DNA from: Carallia brachiata
Lineage: Eukaryota; Streptophyta; Magnoliopsida; Malpighiales; Rhizophoraceae
DNA length: 64,000 bases
Assembly: GCA_021464245.1 (NCBI GenBank)
Contig: JADCRB010000061.1
Location: 93,307-157,306 of the forward strand
Reading direction: 5' to 3'
Part shown: piece after piece, positions 34,698-46,169 of the stretch
How the letters are laid out: each line of letters begins with the position of its first letter
Numbering within the stretch: the first letter of the stretch is position 1
Position numbers and translations under genes: made by a program
Notes under the pieces: model-generated
Told to the model about the DNA's origin: nothing
Seen by the model: the letters and a program-made list of their open reading frames with translations, nothing else
The model's database searches: none

Positions 34698-35644
34698 CTT
34701 CTTTCTTGTTTGTTTGTTTTTTTTTTTTTTTAAGGTTGTCGTATCTGAGATTCAAGAAAAACGATAAAAACAACACAGGAAGAGGGAGTGGTGGGCAGTG
34801 AGCGAGGAATGAGGCCAGACAGTGAGGCCGTGTATAAATAGATTAAAGAGGAGATATCGACGGTGGAGATTGGCCTTTTGGGGTTTCTTTAGAATTCTTC
34901 GGAGGGTGGATGATAGGGTTGGGGTTGGTAGGGTGGATCTGATGAAAAATTATCTAACTTACCAACGTTAAATTAAATATGAATATACCTTCAATTTGCC
35001 GAACTCAACCCGCCAACACTTCTAATAGTTACTAAGGCTTTTTTTTCTGTTCGGATAACAGAACGATTTCGTTTCCGTAGGGGATCGGGAGTCCTGGGCA
35101 GGGCAGACAGATATACATATATTTTTTTGTTTGACACAAACGGTGTCAGCTTTCATAGAATAATGATATCATTACAAAGCAGTTTGCAAAAATCAGTGAG
35201 TGGATTACTGACCCAATCCAAAAAATATAAAGTTAATCTGAATTATTTTACAACTTAATTTACTGGGTCTGTTAACTAATCTGGAGATACACCATAAAGA
35301 CACAAAATATTTGTCTGCCCTGCACAGACAGATATGAATGTGCGACCCATTGAATTTTAACGGAGTATGTTCAGAATGTACCCACCCACCCAGATATAGG
35401 TTTTTGTGTTTTTTTTTTTTTTTTTAGGTTTTATTCGTTTGTTCATGGCAGCCACTTTTTATGTATTTATTTGTTTTATAAAGTTTCTAGCCGTTATAGT
35501 CTCCCGTTTCAGCGATGACAAAATGGCCCCTGCAACTGATCTTCGGGAATCGTGCCCAAAATGTTTGGTTGCCTGATTTCTGCTCATAGTCGCAACTTGC
35601 AATATTGTGCTCTTAAACCTAAGTGCATTCTGATTAGCTAAGCA
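34698..35644. other. SAHH 5' flank
   Basis: It holds the SAHH 5' UTR and promoter, with a T/A run just before the start codon, then non-coding sequence with poly-T runs. No gene is seen. Confidence 0.5.
34831..34840 (-). promoter_or_regulatory. Possible TATA box of SAHH
   Basis: TATAAATA (plus strand) reads TATTTATA on the SAHH strand, ~135 bases upstream of its ATG. The position fits a ~100-base 5' UTR. This is motif and distance only. Confidence 0.35.
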
Positions 35645-36780
35645 TAGAGGTGTCAACAAGTAGAATTAGGTTGACTTTAAATTGAATTGTTTTTAGTTTG
35701 AGTCATTTTTAGTTGGGTTACTTTCAGGTAACATTACATTTGATTTAGATTCAGATTGAGTTATTTCATATTTAAGTTAGATTCAGATCAAATTCGAATC
35801 GATTTCGCACTGAATAATTATTTTTTAAGTCATTTCTCACTAAAATAAAATATTTTAATTAAATTTAAAACTCATCTTTATAATGAACTAAACGTTTAAA
35901 TTTAATTTTTGTGTCATATATATCTACATTTTACGAAAATGATACTAATTAGTACTTTAAAAAGATAAATCAAAGATAAAAAGTCAAAAAAATTTTACTA
36001 TTTCAGGTAACATTATATCTACATTTCAGATAACATTACATTCGATTTGGATTCAAATTGAGTCGTTTCAGATTTAAGTTGGATTCAGATCAAATTCGAA
36101 TCGATTTCGCACTGAATAATTATTTTTTTAAGTCATTTTTCACTAAAATAAAATATTTTAATTAAATTTAAAACTCATCTCTATAATGAACTAAACGTTT
36201 AAATTTAATTTTTGTATCATATATATCTACATTTTACGAAAATGATACTAATTTGTACTTAAAAAAATAAATTAAAGATAAAAAGTCAAAAAAATTTTAC
36301 TATTTCAGGTAACATTATATTTACATTTCAAGTAATATTACATTCGATTTGGGTTCAGATTGAATCGTTTTAGATTTAAGTTGAATTCAGATCAAATTCG
36401 AATCGATTTCGCACTAAATAATTATTTTTTTAAGTCATTTTTCACTAAAATAAAATATTTTAATTAAATTTAAAACTCATCTCTATAATGAATTAAACGT
36501 TTAAATTTAATTTTTGTGTCATATATATCTATGTTTTACAAAAATAGTACTAATTAGTACTTAAAAAAAGATAAATCAAAGATAAAAAGTCAACAAATTT
36601 TTACTATTTTGTCTTTTTTTTAACTCAACGGGTGATCCAAATCCAACTCGAATCTAACTTAAAATTTTTGAGTCATTTTTTGATTGGTTTTACTTTTGAA
36701 TTCGAATTGAAAAATCAGACCAAATTTTTTCAAATGGATTCAGACGGGTTATCAGGTCGGTTCACTTTTTAATACCTTTA
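35645..36780. mobile_element. 1.1-kb hAT-like TIR element carrying a tandem array
   Basis: The left end is TAGAGGTGTCAACAAGT and the reversed right end is TAAAGGTATTAAAAAGT, matching at 13 of 17 bases. TAGAGGTGTCAA is typical of hAT termini. Flanks CTAAGCA and ATAAGGCA may be a decayed 8-bp duplication, but this is weak. The interior holds three tandem copies of a ~302-bp unit and subterminal GATTCAGAT/GAATTCGAAT motifs. No transposase is visible. Confidence 0.6.
35724..36605. repeat. Three tandem copies of a ~302-bp unit
   Basis: Each copy contains GATTT(A/G)G(A/G)TTCA(G/A)ATTGA, then AATCGATTTCGCACT(G/A)A, then AACTCATCT(T/C)TATAATGAA, ending near AAAAAGTCAA. The same landmark falls at 35742, 36044 and 36346, giving a period of 302. 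Copies differ by few substitutions, so amplification looks recent relative to the decay of the element ends. Confidence 0.85.
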
Positions 36781-38395
36781 ATAAGGCACAATACTGCGAG
36801 TTGCTTCGTTTGAACACAACAAAACATACCATAAATTTCTCAAAAATTATAATTAGTGAAGTAAATCGAATATTTTCCTCCAAAATGTTCCTATATTTTT
36901 TATCAGTGCAAAAGGTACAAGCAAAGGAGAAATAATTCGATGTAAGAAAAACCAGAGAGAGAAGCAATTAGTTTTTTTTTTTTTTTTTGAGTCAAGAGAA
37001 GCACTTCGTATTTTAGATTGGACTAAAGATTAAAAATTGGCGGCATACAAGTAAATGGTGGGTGGGGTTGGTAAGACCATGATTGATTGAAAATCAAGGA
37101 GAATCAAACTAAACTAATGAGTCTAATATGCTACCATCAATAAACTTAAAAAAAAAAATCATTAATTGGCCACCCTCCGAAAAACATTGCTTGCAGGAGT
37201 GTCAATTTTATTTTCTCTGTACAATTAATCGTTACATTACGAAGGTTGCAAGCAAAATATAAATGAAAATTAATTGAATCCAATCAAAATAAGTTAATGG
37301 TTCATAGTTTTTCTAACCTCGAATCTGCTCGTCAGATCTGTATGAAACCAAGAAGCGCGTGGCAAATGGCAGCTGTAAAGCGCACGCCTGCCTTTGTCGA
37401 GGCGTCGCAACGTCGGTGGTCTAATAATAATTTGCGAGTTTGAAAATATCTATATGACCACTCCAGATGGTGCCTGATGGATGGCAACTCGATCTTCCTT
37501 TAACGATTTAAATTTGAGTTTAAACATTCTCATCAATCTCTAAATAAATGATGATTTTTATTGAAACTGTAATTATAAAGTTACGATTCATTAATAGTAT
37601 GATTGAAATAAAAAAATTTGTTAGGCTCAATAATACTAAAACGGTGTATGTTATTTTTAAAAAATAATTAAATTAAGCATGATAAATAAGAATTACTTTA
37701 ATTTTAATTTATAAATTTAATAATTAATATATTTATTATAAATATTTTTACGTTAAATATATATATATATATTTATATGGGCATATAGAGGGAAATTGGT
37801 GGACAAATATTAAATGCATGATTTTATTAACATACATGACTTGTAAAACGTGATCTTGTCGGTACGGTGCCACTTAGTAGTCAGGAAAGAGTTTTTTTTT
37901 TTTTTTCAAAAGAATGCCTATCTTCCACAATCCCACTACAAAAAGGGATTTGAATTATTATTATTATTATTTTTTTTTGGTGGCCAGCTAGGAGGTAATC
38001 ACTTCAGCTATTAGAGACTACGAGCTTTCTCCCTTTTTAATTAAGTTTTGAATTTCTACGTATTGAAACGTGTATTCGTTTGGGATTAGTTTGTTTATCG
38101 ACTAAACTAATATATGTTGGTAAATTTGAAGCAATTTTAAAAATTTACACTTTATATGAATTACTTTAAATTAATTTTAAAATTTTATAAACTGTTAAAT
38201 AATTAAATTTTTAAAAATAAATTATTAATTATTAATTATTATGAAATAAACTACATTGTTAAATTTTTTTTGAGTCTTGATCTACTTTTTTATTTATTAT
38301 ATAACTAAGTTGTCTTGGTTTTTTTTTTTTTTTTCTGTGTCTTAATTCCAACCATGGTGAGTTTCACGGATGAAAATGGAACCTACCAACCTTTA
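36781..38395. other. Intergenic, AT-rich
   Basis: Poly-T runs occur at about 36972, 37893 and 38319. An AT-rich segment at about 38190-38235 shares the dispersed ATAATTAAATTTTTAAAAATAAATTAT motif. No gene is seen. Confidence 0.5.
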
Positions 38396-38863
38396 CATTG
38401 TGTTTGGATAAAATTCTTGAGGGAGAGGAAAGTGGAGGAGAGGATCATTAGAGGAAGAGAATATTTTATATCCTTTCTTGTGTTTGGAAAGAGGTGATGG
38501 GAGGGAGGAAAATTATAAATTCTTTTATTTGGGAAATGGTGGAAAGTGAGGGAGAAGAATACAAAATATGTTGAAATAACAATTTTATCCTTCATAATAA
38601 ATTTTATTAAGATATTTTGTTTAGGTAAAATTGTAATTTTTAAATTATGTAAGGGTAATTGAGTCATTTAATAAATTTAGTATGAGAACTAACAACTTTC
38701 CTCCCATTTTTGAGAGGATTGGTTTTGGTGGGGTAGGGAGGATTAGAGGAATTAGAAACTTTCCTCTCCCCCACTTTTCAAACATTTTCCAAACACAACA
38801 ATTTACCTTAATTCTCTCACTTTCCTCTCCCTCCCCCCACTTTCCCTCCTCCCAAACACAGTA
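38396..38863. mobile_element. Tourist-like MITE (PIF/Harbinger type)
   Basis: The termini are CATTGTGTTTGG and, reversed, TACTGTGTTTGG. They extend into longer purine-rich arms (GGGAGAGGAAAGTG on both). The element is flanked by TTA at 38393-38395 and 38864-38866, the trinucleotide target expected of Tourist/Harbinger elements. Length is 468 bp with no coding capacity. Confidence 0.7.
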
Positions 38864-38866
38864 TTA

Positions 38867-41800
38867 GTTTTTAGAGGCATATTAACGAATCACCCGCAAG
38901 GTACCCTTCCTCAAAGTACCAGTAATCTTTTTTTTTTTATTAAAAGAAAATTATTGTATTAAATACGATAATTTGTACATAATTCTGATACAAATGTATT
39001 GAAAAAAACCTGTATAATATAAGGAAGACGGTACCAACAACTTACAACTGACATAACTAAAATACTATAAATTAACTAAACATGATGTCCGTTTAAACAA
39101 ATTTCTCAAAAAAAATAAAAGGAAACTTATCAAATTAAAATTAAATGTAACTAAAATTAAAATTTTAGCTAAATCTATATTTGCCGAAGTACTAGTAATC
39201 GGGTCACTGGCAGTGTTGAATTTTCATGGCTGCAGCACTGTTTGAGGCTGCTGTGAGGACATTCCAAATTCTTTTGTACTGAAGCCTGAAAATTGATCCC
39301 ATCATACTTGGAGTACATCAACATCATGTATGTTTTAATAGATTAAATGCACCAACATCCACTTTGTGTCTTTACTTTCTTATGCACGGTCTTATAAGTA
39401 TAAGCCGTGTTTTAATTTGCAAACCAAGAAAGCCAAAACTACAAGTAGAGGACTGGCGCGTGTGCGTGGTTGGTAAGTGAGTGCGACAAAACTGTGATCC
39501 TAATTAATGTACATACATTTTTAAGCAGCCTAAACTTTTTGAATTTAATTTTTTTAAAAAAATTTAATAAGTATGCATCATTTTGAAGTTTTTCCTTTTT
39601 TTTTTTTTTTTTTATTATGCGTGAACTCATAACAAGAAATTATGCTATACATTCACAAAATTATGTATTTATCAAGACATGCAAATAAGTGACACATAAA
39701 TTTTACTGTAAATTCTTAACAGTTTGTAAATACTCACTAGTCTTAAGATAGAGACATTCATTTTATTCTTAAACTTTATTTAAAAAAAAAAAAAAACACA
39801 AGCCAGTTTCAATAATTCCATCAAGTTAAATCTATAGCCAAATAGTTTGGTCGAAATTGTATTTCAGCTTTGCTGTAATCGTGAGATTTGGTGTTCAGAC
39901 CATACTGGCTAGTTCCAACCTCGTTGTTTTTTTTTGTTTTTTTTTTTATTATAAAAGAGACTGCAATGTCAAGGAAAGACTTCGCAGTTCCTACTTCCAA
40001 GTTGCTGTTAGTGGTTGAGAAAGTGACGTCCATGGTCAACCCACACAAAACTCTGCTGGTTGGTGGGCTTTTGTGGTGGGCATTGGGCTGAAAAAATGTC
40101 ATTTTTACTACATATAGAAACAGCGGAGTTGGCAGCCATTTGAAATGGCAAAATCACCCTTTAACAACCCACAAACCCAAGCCCACCAGAACCACCACCC
40201 AGCTCTCCTCCACCAATCATCTTTCCTCCCTTCCACCTAAACGTGAATCTACATGTAGAATAGATTTTGAAATGAGAGAATTAAAATAATGAAGTTTTCT
40301 ACCTAAAGACTCAAACTTTCCACGGGAATGCCGCCTGACATTCACCAACCGGTAAGAAGACATGTTGTGGACATCACGCTTTCGTCACCAATCGGAGGAA
40401 GTAAACATTCAGTAGTCAATCGTTGGCATCCATGTAATTATATTTGTTTTAGTGTTAAAAAAAAAAAGTAATTATATTTGTTTTAACAAAACAAGTTGCA
40501 TCCCATGATATCACATTTTCAGAATTGAGTTCGGAGGTGGTATATTGATAATTTCATTAATTTCTCTCGTGAAAAGATTTATTAAGCATCTGTTACTTAG
40601 GATCCCTGTAATTGTTCCTGATTGTGAATGCCCTACTTAAATTGAAAAAAGTGATTAGAAAAAAAATAAATAAAAAATAGTACAATAATAATAAAATTAT
40701 GATTGATAAAAAATAATAATTAAAAAATTATGAGAAAAAATAAATAGTAATTTTTAAGAAAAAAAAAAGTAAAAGTTAGTTATTTGAATTGATAGAATAT
40801 AAATAACAAAGAAAATTAAAAAAAACTATTTTCCTTTCTTTTTCTTCTCATTTTCTTTCCCTTTGGTTCCCAAACAGAGCATGAATTTCTATGTTGTTTC
40901 TCTTTAATTCAATTTTTTCAGAACAAAACTGTCGTTACGGACAATCCGGTCCAGAATACTACTGTTCCTTCTTAACAAAGATTTTCATCCTTTTTGGGTA
41001 AAGACAGGATGAATGCTAGATATGTGGCCTAAAGTTTCAAAAAAAAAAAAAAATGGAGAGAAAATTTGAGTTAGAAAATATAAAGAGATTTACTTTATTA
41101 TGAGTTACATAATATAATAAATTTTTTTTTTACATGTTATGTATTTTTTATAAAATTAAAATTTGAGACTTCTAAAATAAATATCAAAATTTTTAAAAAT
41201 TTAAATTTTAATTATTAAAATATTTTTTAAAAAATTAAAAATAATAAATCCTAATTTATTTAAAGAAGGATAAGAAATTTACAAGGATGTGGTCCCAAAA
41301 GAAAAGACCAGCGTTCCTCTTTTTCCGGGAGTTTCATCCTTGTTTGGTGAGACAAGATGAATGCTAAATCTGTTGCCGAAGTTTAAGGAAAGAGAAATTT
41401 GAGTTAGCATAATTTATGAGAATCTTTAATTTAATTAATTAAATTCAACCACACTTCAAAATAAATTTTTGTCTCAATAATCAATTTCATTTAATATTTT
41501 ATATATACATTATAGATTTTAGTTGATCTTCAATCAATGTATTTAATGAATTTTTTTACATTAAAACATCATGTCTAAAATATCTATTTTATTATTTAAC
41601 TAATAATAATTAATATTAATTTAATTAAATACTCTAATTTTATTTTATTCGTTCAAAACAACAATTGACAATTATCAACAATGATGAACAATAGATAAAT
41701 TAAACAACTGGTAGGTGTTGATGTGGATAGTAGAGATCCGTCACCTATTAATCAGAAGTCTCAGATTCAAATTTTTAGAAATACAGTCGCCTTAAATACC

Positions 41801-42384
41801 TGCTGTAATACTTTTACCGCCCTTCAGGATCCTACTTGAGTTGGTCCAGATTAATCAGTTCATTGAGTGAGATACTAGTCGATCTTAGATAAAAAAAAAA
41901 AGAAGATAAATCAAACACCCTGAAGACAAAATAACCATAATTTATTTGTAGAAAGAAATAGAGAAAAATAAAACCAAGAGCACCAAAAAGTGGGGCCAAA
42001 GATTTGTTACAATTTACAAATATTTGAAGACCAAATATTTAAAATTTACAAAGAACTAAAATTTATTCTTCTTTTTTTTCTTTTTGGAGGGAACTATAAT
42101 TTGTTGTTCTACACTCAAAGCAAAATCAAAGAACTATTATTGCAATTTCATTTTTTATCCTTTTTTTTCTTAATTTTTTTTATGTGTTAAAAAAACAGAT
42201 GGCTTAAAATAAGCCCCATAAACATAATTTTCTCATCTCAACAACCACACTCCTTTCCTTTTATTAAAGCCACCACCGCCCCTAATATTTCGTCCATCTC
42301 CCGCACATTTGCCTCATCTCTCTCTCTCTCTCTCTCTCTCTCTGCGTGTTTGCGTGTTGGGGCTCCGGTTTCCGTAAACCAAAA
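38867..42384. other. Intergenic region upstream of SHMT, with a local direct duplication and a CT-repeat leader
   Basis: Mostly AT-rich with no recognisable gene. Two similar ~95-110-base blocks lie at 40962-41073 and 41313-41406, both with TTTCATCCTT, then A(A)GA(C)AGGATGAATGCTA-like sequence and AATTTGAGTTAG. A CT microsatellite at 42317-42343 precedes the SHMT start codon and is probably 5' UTR. Confidence 0.5.
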
Positions 42385-44859
42385 ATGGATCCGGTAAATG
42401 TGTGGGGCAACACGCCGCTGAAGGCAGTGGATCCGGAAATCCACGATCTCATCGAGAAGGAGAAGCGCCGGCAGTGCCGGGGAATCGAGCTGATCGCGTC
42501 CGAGAACTTCACCTCATTCGCCGTCATCGAGGCCCTCGGCAGCGCCCTCACCAACAAGTACTCCGAGGGCATGCCCGGCAACCGCTACTACGGCGGCAAC
42601 GAGTTCATCGACGAGATCGAGAACCTCTGCCGCTCCCGCGCCCTCCAGGCCTTCCACGTCGACCCCACCAAGTGGGGCGTCAATGTCCAGCCTTACTCCG
42701 GTTCCCCCGCCAATTTCGCCGCCTACACCGCCCTTCTCCAGCCCCACGACCGCATCATGGGCCTCGACCTCCCTTCCGGCGGTCATTTGACTCATGGGTA
42801 TTACACCTCCGGCGGAAAGAAGATCTCGGCGACCTCGATTTACTTCGAGAGCCTGCCTTATAAGGTGAATCCCGCAACTGGGTATATCGATTACGATAGG
42901 TTGGAGGAGAAGGCCTTGGATTTCAGGCCAAGGCTCATTATTTGCGGCGGCAGCGCCTATCCGAGGGACTGGGATTATGCCAGATTGAGGTCTATTGCCG
43001 ACAAGTGCGGCGCTCTCTTGCTTTGTGATATGGCTCACATTAGCGGTCTCGTTGCTGCACAGGTTTGTTGCTCTGTTTGGATTTTTTTTTTCCCTTTGTG
43101 ATATGGATCTGAATTCTCAGTTTCATGGTCTTATTTGTTCTTCGATTCTTGATCTGTTATGAATCATTATATGTTTGAATTGAAAGATCTGTCTTTTATG
43201 GAAATTGAAATCAAATTCCCATCAAATTAAAGATGGATGCAATTTTTTTCCCTTAAAGCTCAGTTGTTGATTGTGTGTTTTTTCTGATTTTCTGTGCAAT
43301 TGTATTTTACACCTTCAATTAAGAGTAGTATTGGATATGTAAGAACAAAAAAAAAAAAAAAAAAAAGCTTTGGAAATGAATTTGATGTGAGTTTGAATCT
43401 GGGAGTGGCCCATTCCTTCTTGTAGTATTTGTTGTTTCTTTATAGTTTCTACCTATGTTTTGTTTGCTGTTAAACTTTTTCCTATTTGATTGACATATGT
43501 GAACTGAGATCTGAATTTAGTTTTCATTCAAGTTGCTCAACTTGTTTGTCTGTGGCATTATGGGATCATCGTGATTGGGATAGCACATATATGTAAAAAG
43601 CAGAAATCATGTTTTGTGCACATTTTATTTATTCAATTAGTTTAATATACAATAAAGTAACATACCATCTGCTTTTATAGTCCCTTTAAATCTCTCTCTC
43701 TCTCTGTTTTTTTTTTCCCCTTATTTTGAAAAACAATTTTGTGGTTCAATTATGATGGTCCAACAAATTAAGTCGCTTTATTGCTGTTGATATAAATTTC
43801 TTGCGCTGTTGATGTAGTGATTATTTTTCCATGATTGCTTCTTGTCTCAATTTAAGCCTAAAATGATTGTCTCAAGTCTATATTATTGTTCTTTCCCTGC
43901 AGGAAGCTGCCAACCCCTTTGAGTACTGTGATGTTGTCACAACCACTACGCACAAAAGCTTGAGGGGTCCTAGAGCAGGTATGATCTTCTACAGGAAGGG
44001 ACCCAAGCCACCCAAGAAGGGCCAGCCGGAGGACGCGGTTTATGACTTTGAAGACAAGGTCAACTTTGCTGTTTTTCCTGCTCTTCAAGGTGGTCCTCAC
44101 AATCACCAAATTGGTGCTTTGGCTGTGGCACTGAAGCAGTCCATGAGCCCTGGGTTCAAGGTCTATGCCAAACAAGTCAAGGCCAATGCAGTTGCTCTAG
44201 GAAACTTCTTGATGAGCAAGGGCTATAAGTTGGTTACTGGAGGAACTGAAAACCACCTTGTTCTGTGGGATCTTCGGCCTCTTGGATTGACTGGTAAAAG
44301 AATTGGATTTAACCTCGTTTGATGAGCTCTCTGGTTATGCACTCAATTTTGTGGAATTGCATTCTGATTCTTCAGTGCTGCTCTTGCAGGCAACAAGGTT
44401 GAAAAACTCTGTGATCTTTGCAGCATCACTTTGAACAAGAATGCTGTGTTTGGTGATAGCAGTGCTTTGGCTCCCGGTGGTGTGAGAATAGGTAGGAACT
44501 ACTAATTTAGCAACTGCTTATTGTATAGTTGGCTGGCTGTTGAGATTGTTCCAGTAGTTATGCATGAAAGCCCTTTTAATAGTTACGCATTGTTGATTGG
44601 AAATTCTGTTGCAGGCACTCCTGCCATGACTTCAAGAGGTTTGTTGGAAAAGGACTTTGAACAAATTGGAGAATTCCTCCATCGTGCTGTGAACATCACT
44701 TTGGACATTCAGAAACAACACGGAAAGCTGTTGAAGGACTTCAACAAAGGTCTGGTGAACAACAAGGACATTGAGACACTTAAGGCTGACGTCGAGAAGT
44801 TTTCCTCCTCTTTTGACATGCCCGGCTTCCTGATGTCTGAGATGAAATACCAGGATTAG
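42385..44859 (+). CDS. SHM4: Cytosolic serine hydroxymethyltransferase (SHM4-like)
   Basis: This PLP enzyme interconverts serine plus tetrahydrofolate with glycine plus 5,10-methylene-THF and feeds one-carbon units to methionine and nucleotide synthesis. Exons are 42385-43062, 43903-44293, 44390-44491 and 44615-44859. They total 471 codons with intact splice sites and frame, the usual length of plant cytosolic isoforms. There is no transit peptide: the protein begins [12 protein letters not shown]. Visible motifs are [32 protein letters not shown], the PLP-lysine segment [14 protein letters not shown] (exon 2) and [14 protein letters not shown]. Exon 1 is very GC-rich. No frameshift was found, unlike several neighbours. 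A polyadenylation-like AATAAA lies at 44982. The isoform label rests on length, lack of a targeting sequence and position next to SAHH. Confidence 0.95.
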
Positions 44860-46169
44860 AGTCTTAAAAACATCAAAATTGCTCGTTATTACAAGTTTCT
44901 TGGTCCTTGAAAATTTTCGTCAAGGTTCGATGTTGGTTCTCATGCTTTGTTACTTACCAATCATGTTTCATTCGCTTAATGAATAAACTGTTGTATTGCT
45001 TTAATATATTTTGTCGATGTTTTTGTTAGTTTACAAGCAGTAAAGTAGTAAATTGCGTAAAACGACTTGGGCAATTGATCGCAATGCCTGGATTTGCAAG
45101 GTAGAAGGCTATTACTTGCGCAATTCACGCAGGCCGTTACTCTTGCCTGACACTTTTGTCCAACGGTATATCTCCGTCGATTTGGTAATCTTTAACCGAG
45201 GAACTTGACTACTTTATCATACAGAGTTAATTTAACATTAATTATATTTTATACTTTATCTATTTTTTTATTTTTTAAATTCAATGTATTTTTCACAATT
45301 TAATAATCTAAATTATTACATACTTAAAGTATTTTCATTTATACGTGCTCATACAACTACTACATGCTTAAAATATTTTCATTTATATGTGCTCATAAAA
45401 CATTTCTGTCTAAAAAGACTTGCATCAATAAGGTTGCTAAAATACAATGACAGCACGTTCGTTCCCATATGGTTTCAAATGATAGAACCGTGCGATTACA
45501 ACCACCTAGTTAAGGGCAAACTGGGTGGTCGTGTTAGAAGACTTCTCCAAAGAAGTGGGTGCTAGGAAACGGATGCTTGCAACCATCTCATGATATTTCC
45601 TACAATAACGGCCGAAGCCCTTCATTTTCACCGGTTACGGTCCACGTATTCCATGTTTTATACCATTCCTCCAAATTGAATACATTTTGACTATAAGTAC
45701 TCGCCGCAAATCGCTCATTGCAAAGTAAACCCCAATGATTGCGTTGAATTTGTGGGCGAACCGTCGATTTCATCCGGATTTTACTATTACTACAAAAGCC
45801 CGATTAAGTGTACATTCCCTAATGAACAACAGGCAACAACCACTTTGAGCAAAAAACAGTGGGTGGTGCTTCTTTGGAACACAATCAGTTTGACCATGCA
45901 TCACAGCTTACAGACTGCAGAATTCTGTACGCCGTGCACATTCCATGCAGAAAACATAATCTGCTGTTCCATCCAGTAAAAGAATGCCTCCAACCGCATT
46001 TGCAAATGTCAATCGAAAATCTCTTGCGCTTCAATTATGCTATGTTGGCTGGAGGAAAAAAAAAGGGGGAAATTAGTCTCACTCATAAATTTAGCACAAG
46101 CATACTAAAATAACAAACTTCAAGACAAAACAGATCAGGAAAAGGAAGGAGGAAAACAAAAGAACAAGA
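44860..46169. other. Convergent 3' region between SHMT and RAD50
   Basis: It holds the SHMT 3' UTR and a 44-bp tandem duplication at 45317-45399 (copies starting TACATACTTAAAG and TACATGCTTAAAA). The last ~100 bases are purine-rich and probably RAD50 3' UTR. No gene is seen. Confidence 0.55.

Noticed and set aside
42402..43038. Long open frames overlapping SHMT exon 1 (153 codons plus, 174 codons minus)
   Set aside because: They are frame shadows of a GC-rich exon. The Arg/Pro-rich translation is an artefact of third-position GC.
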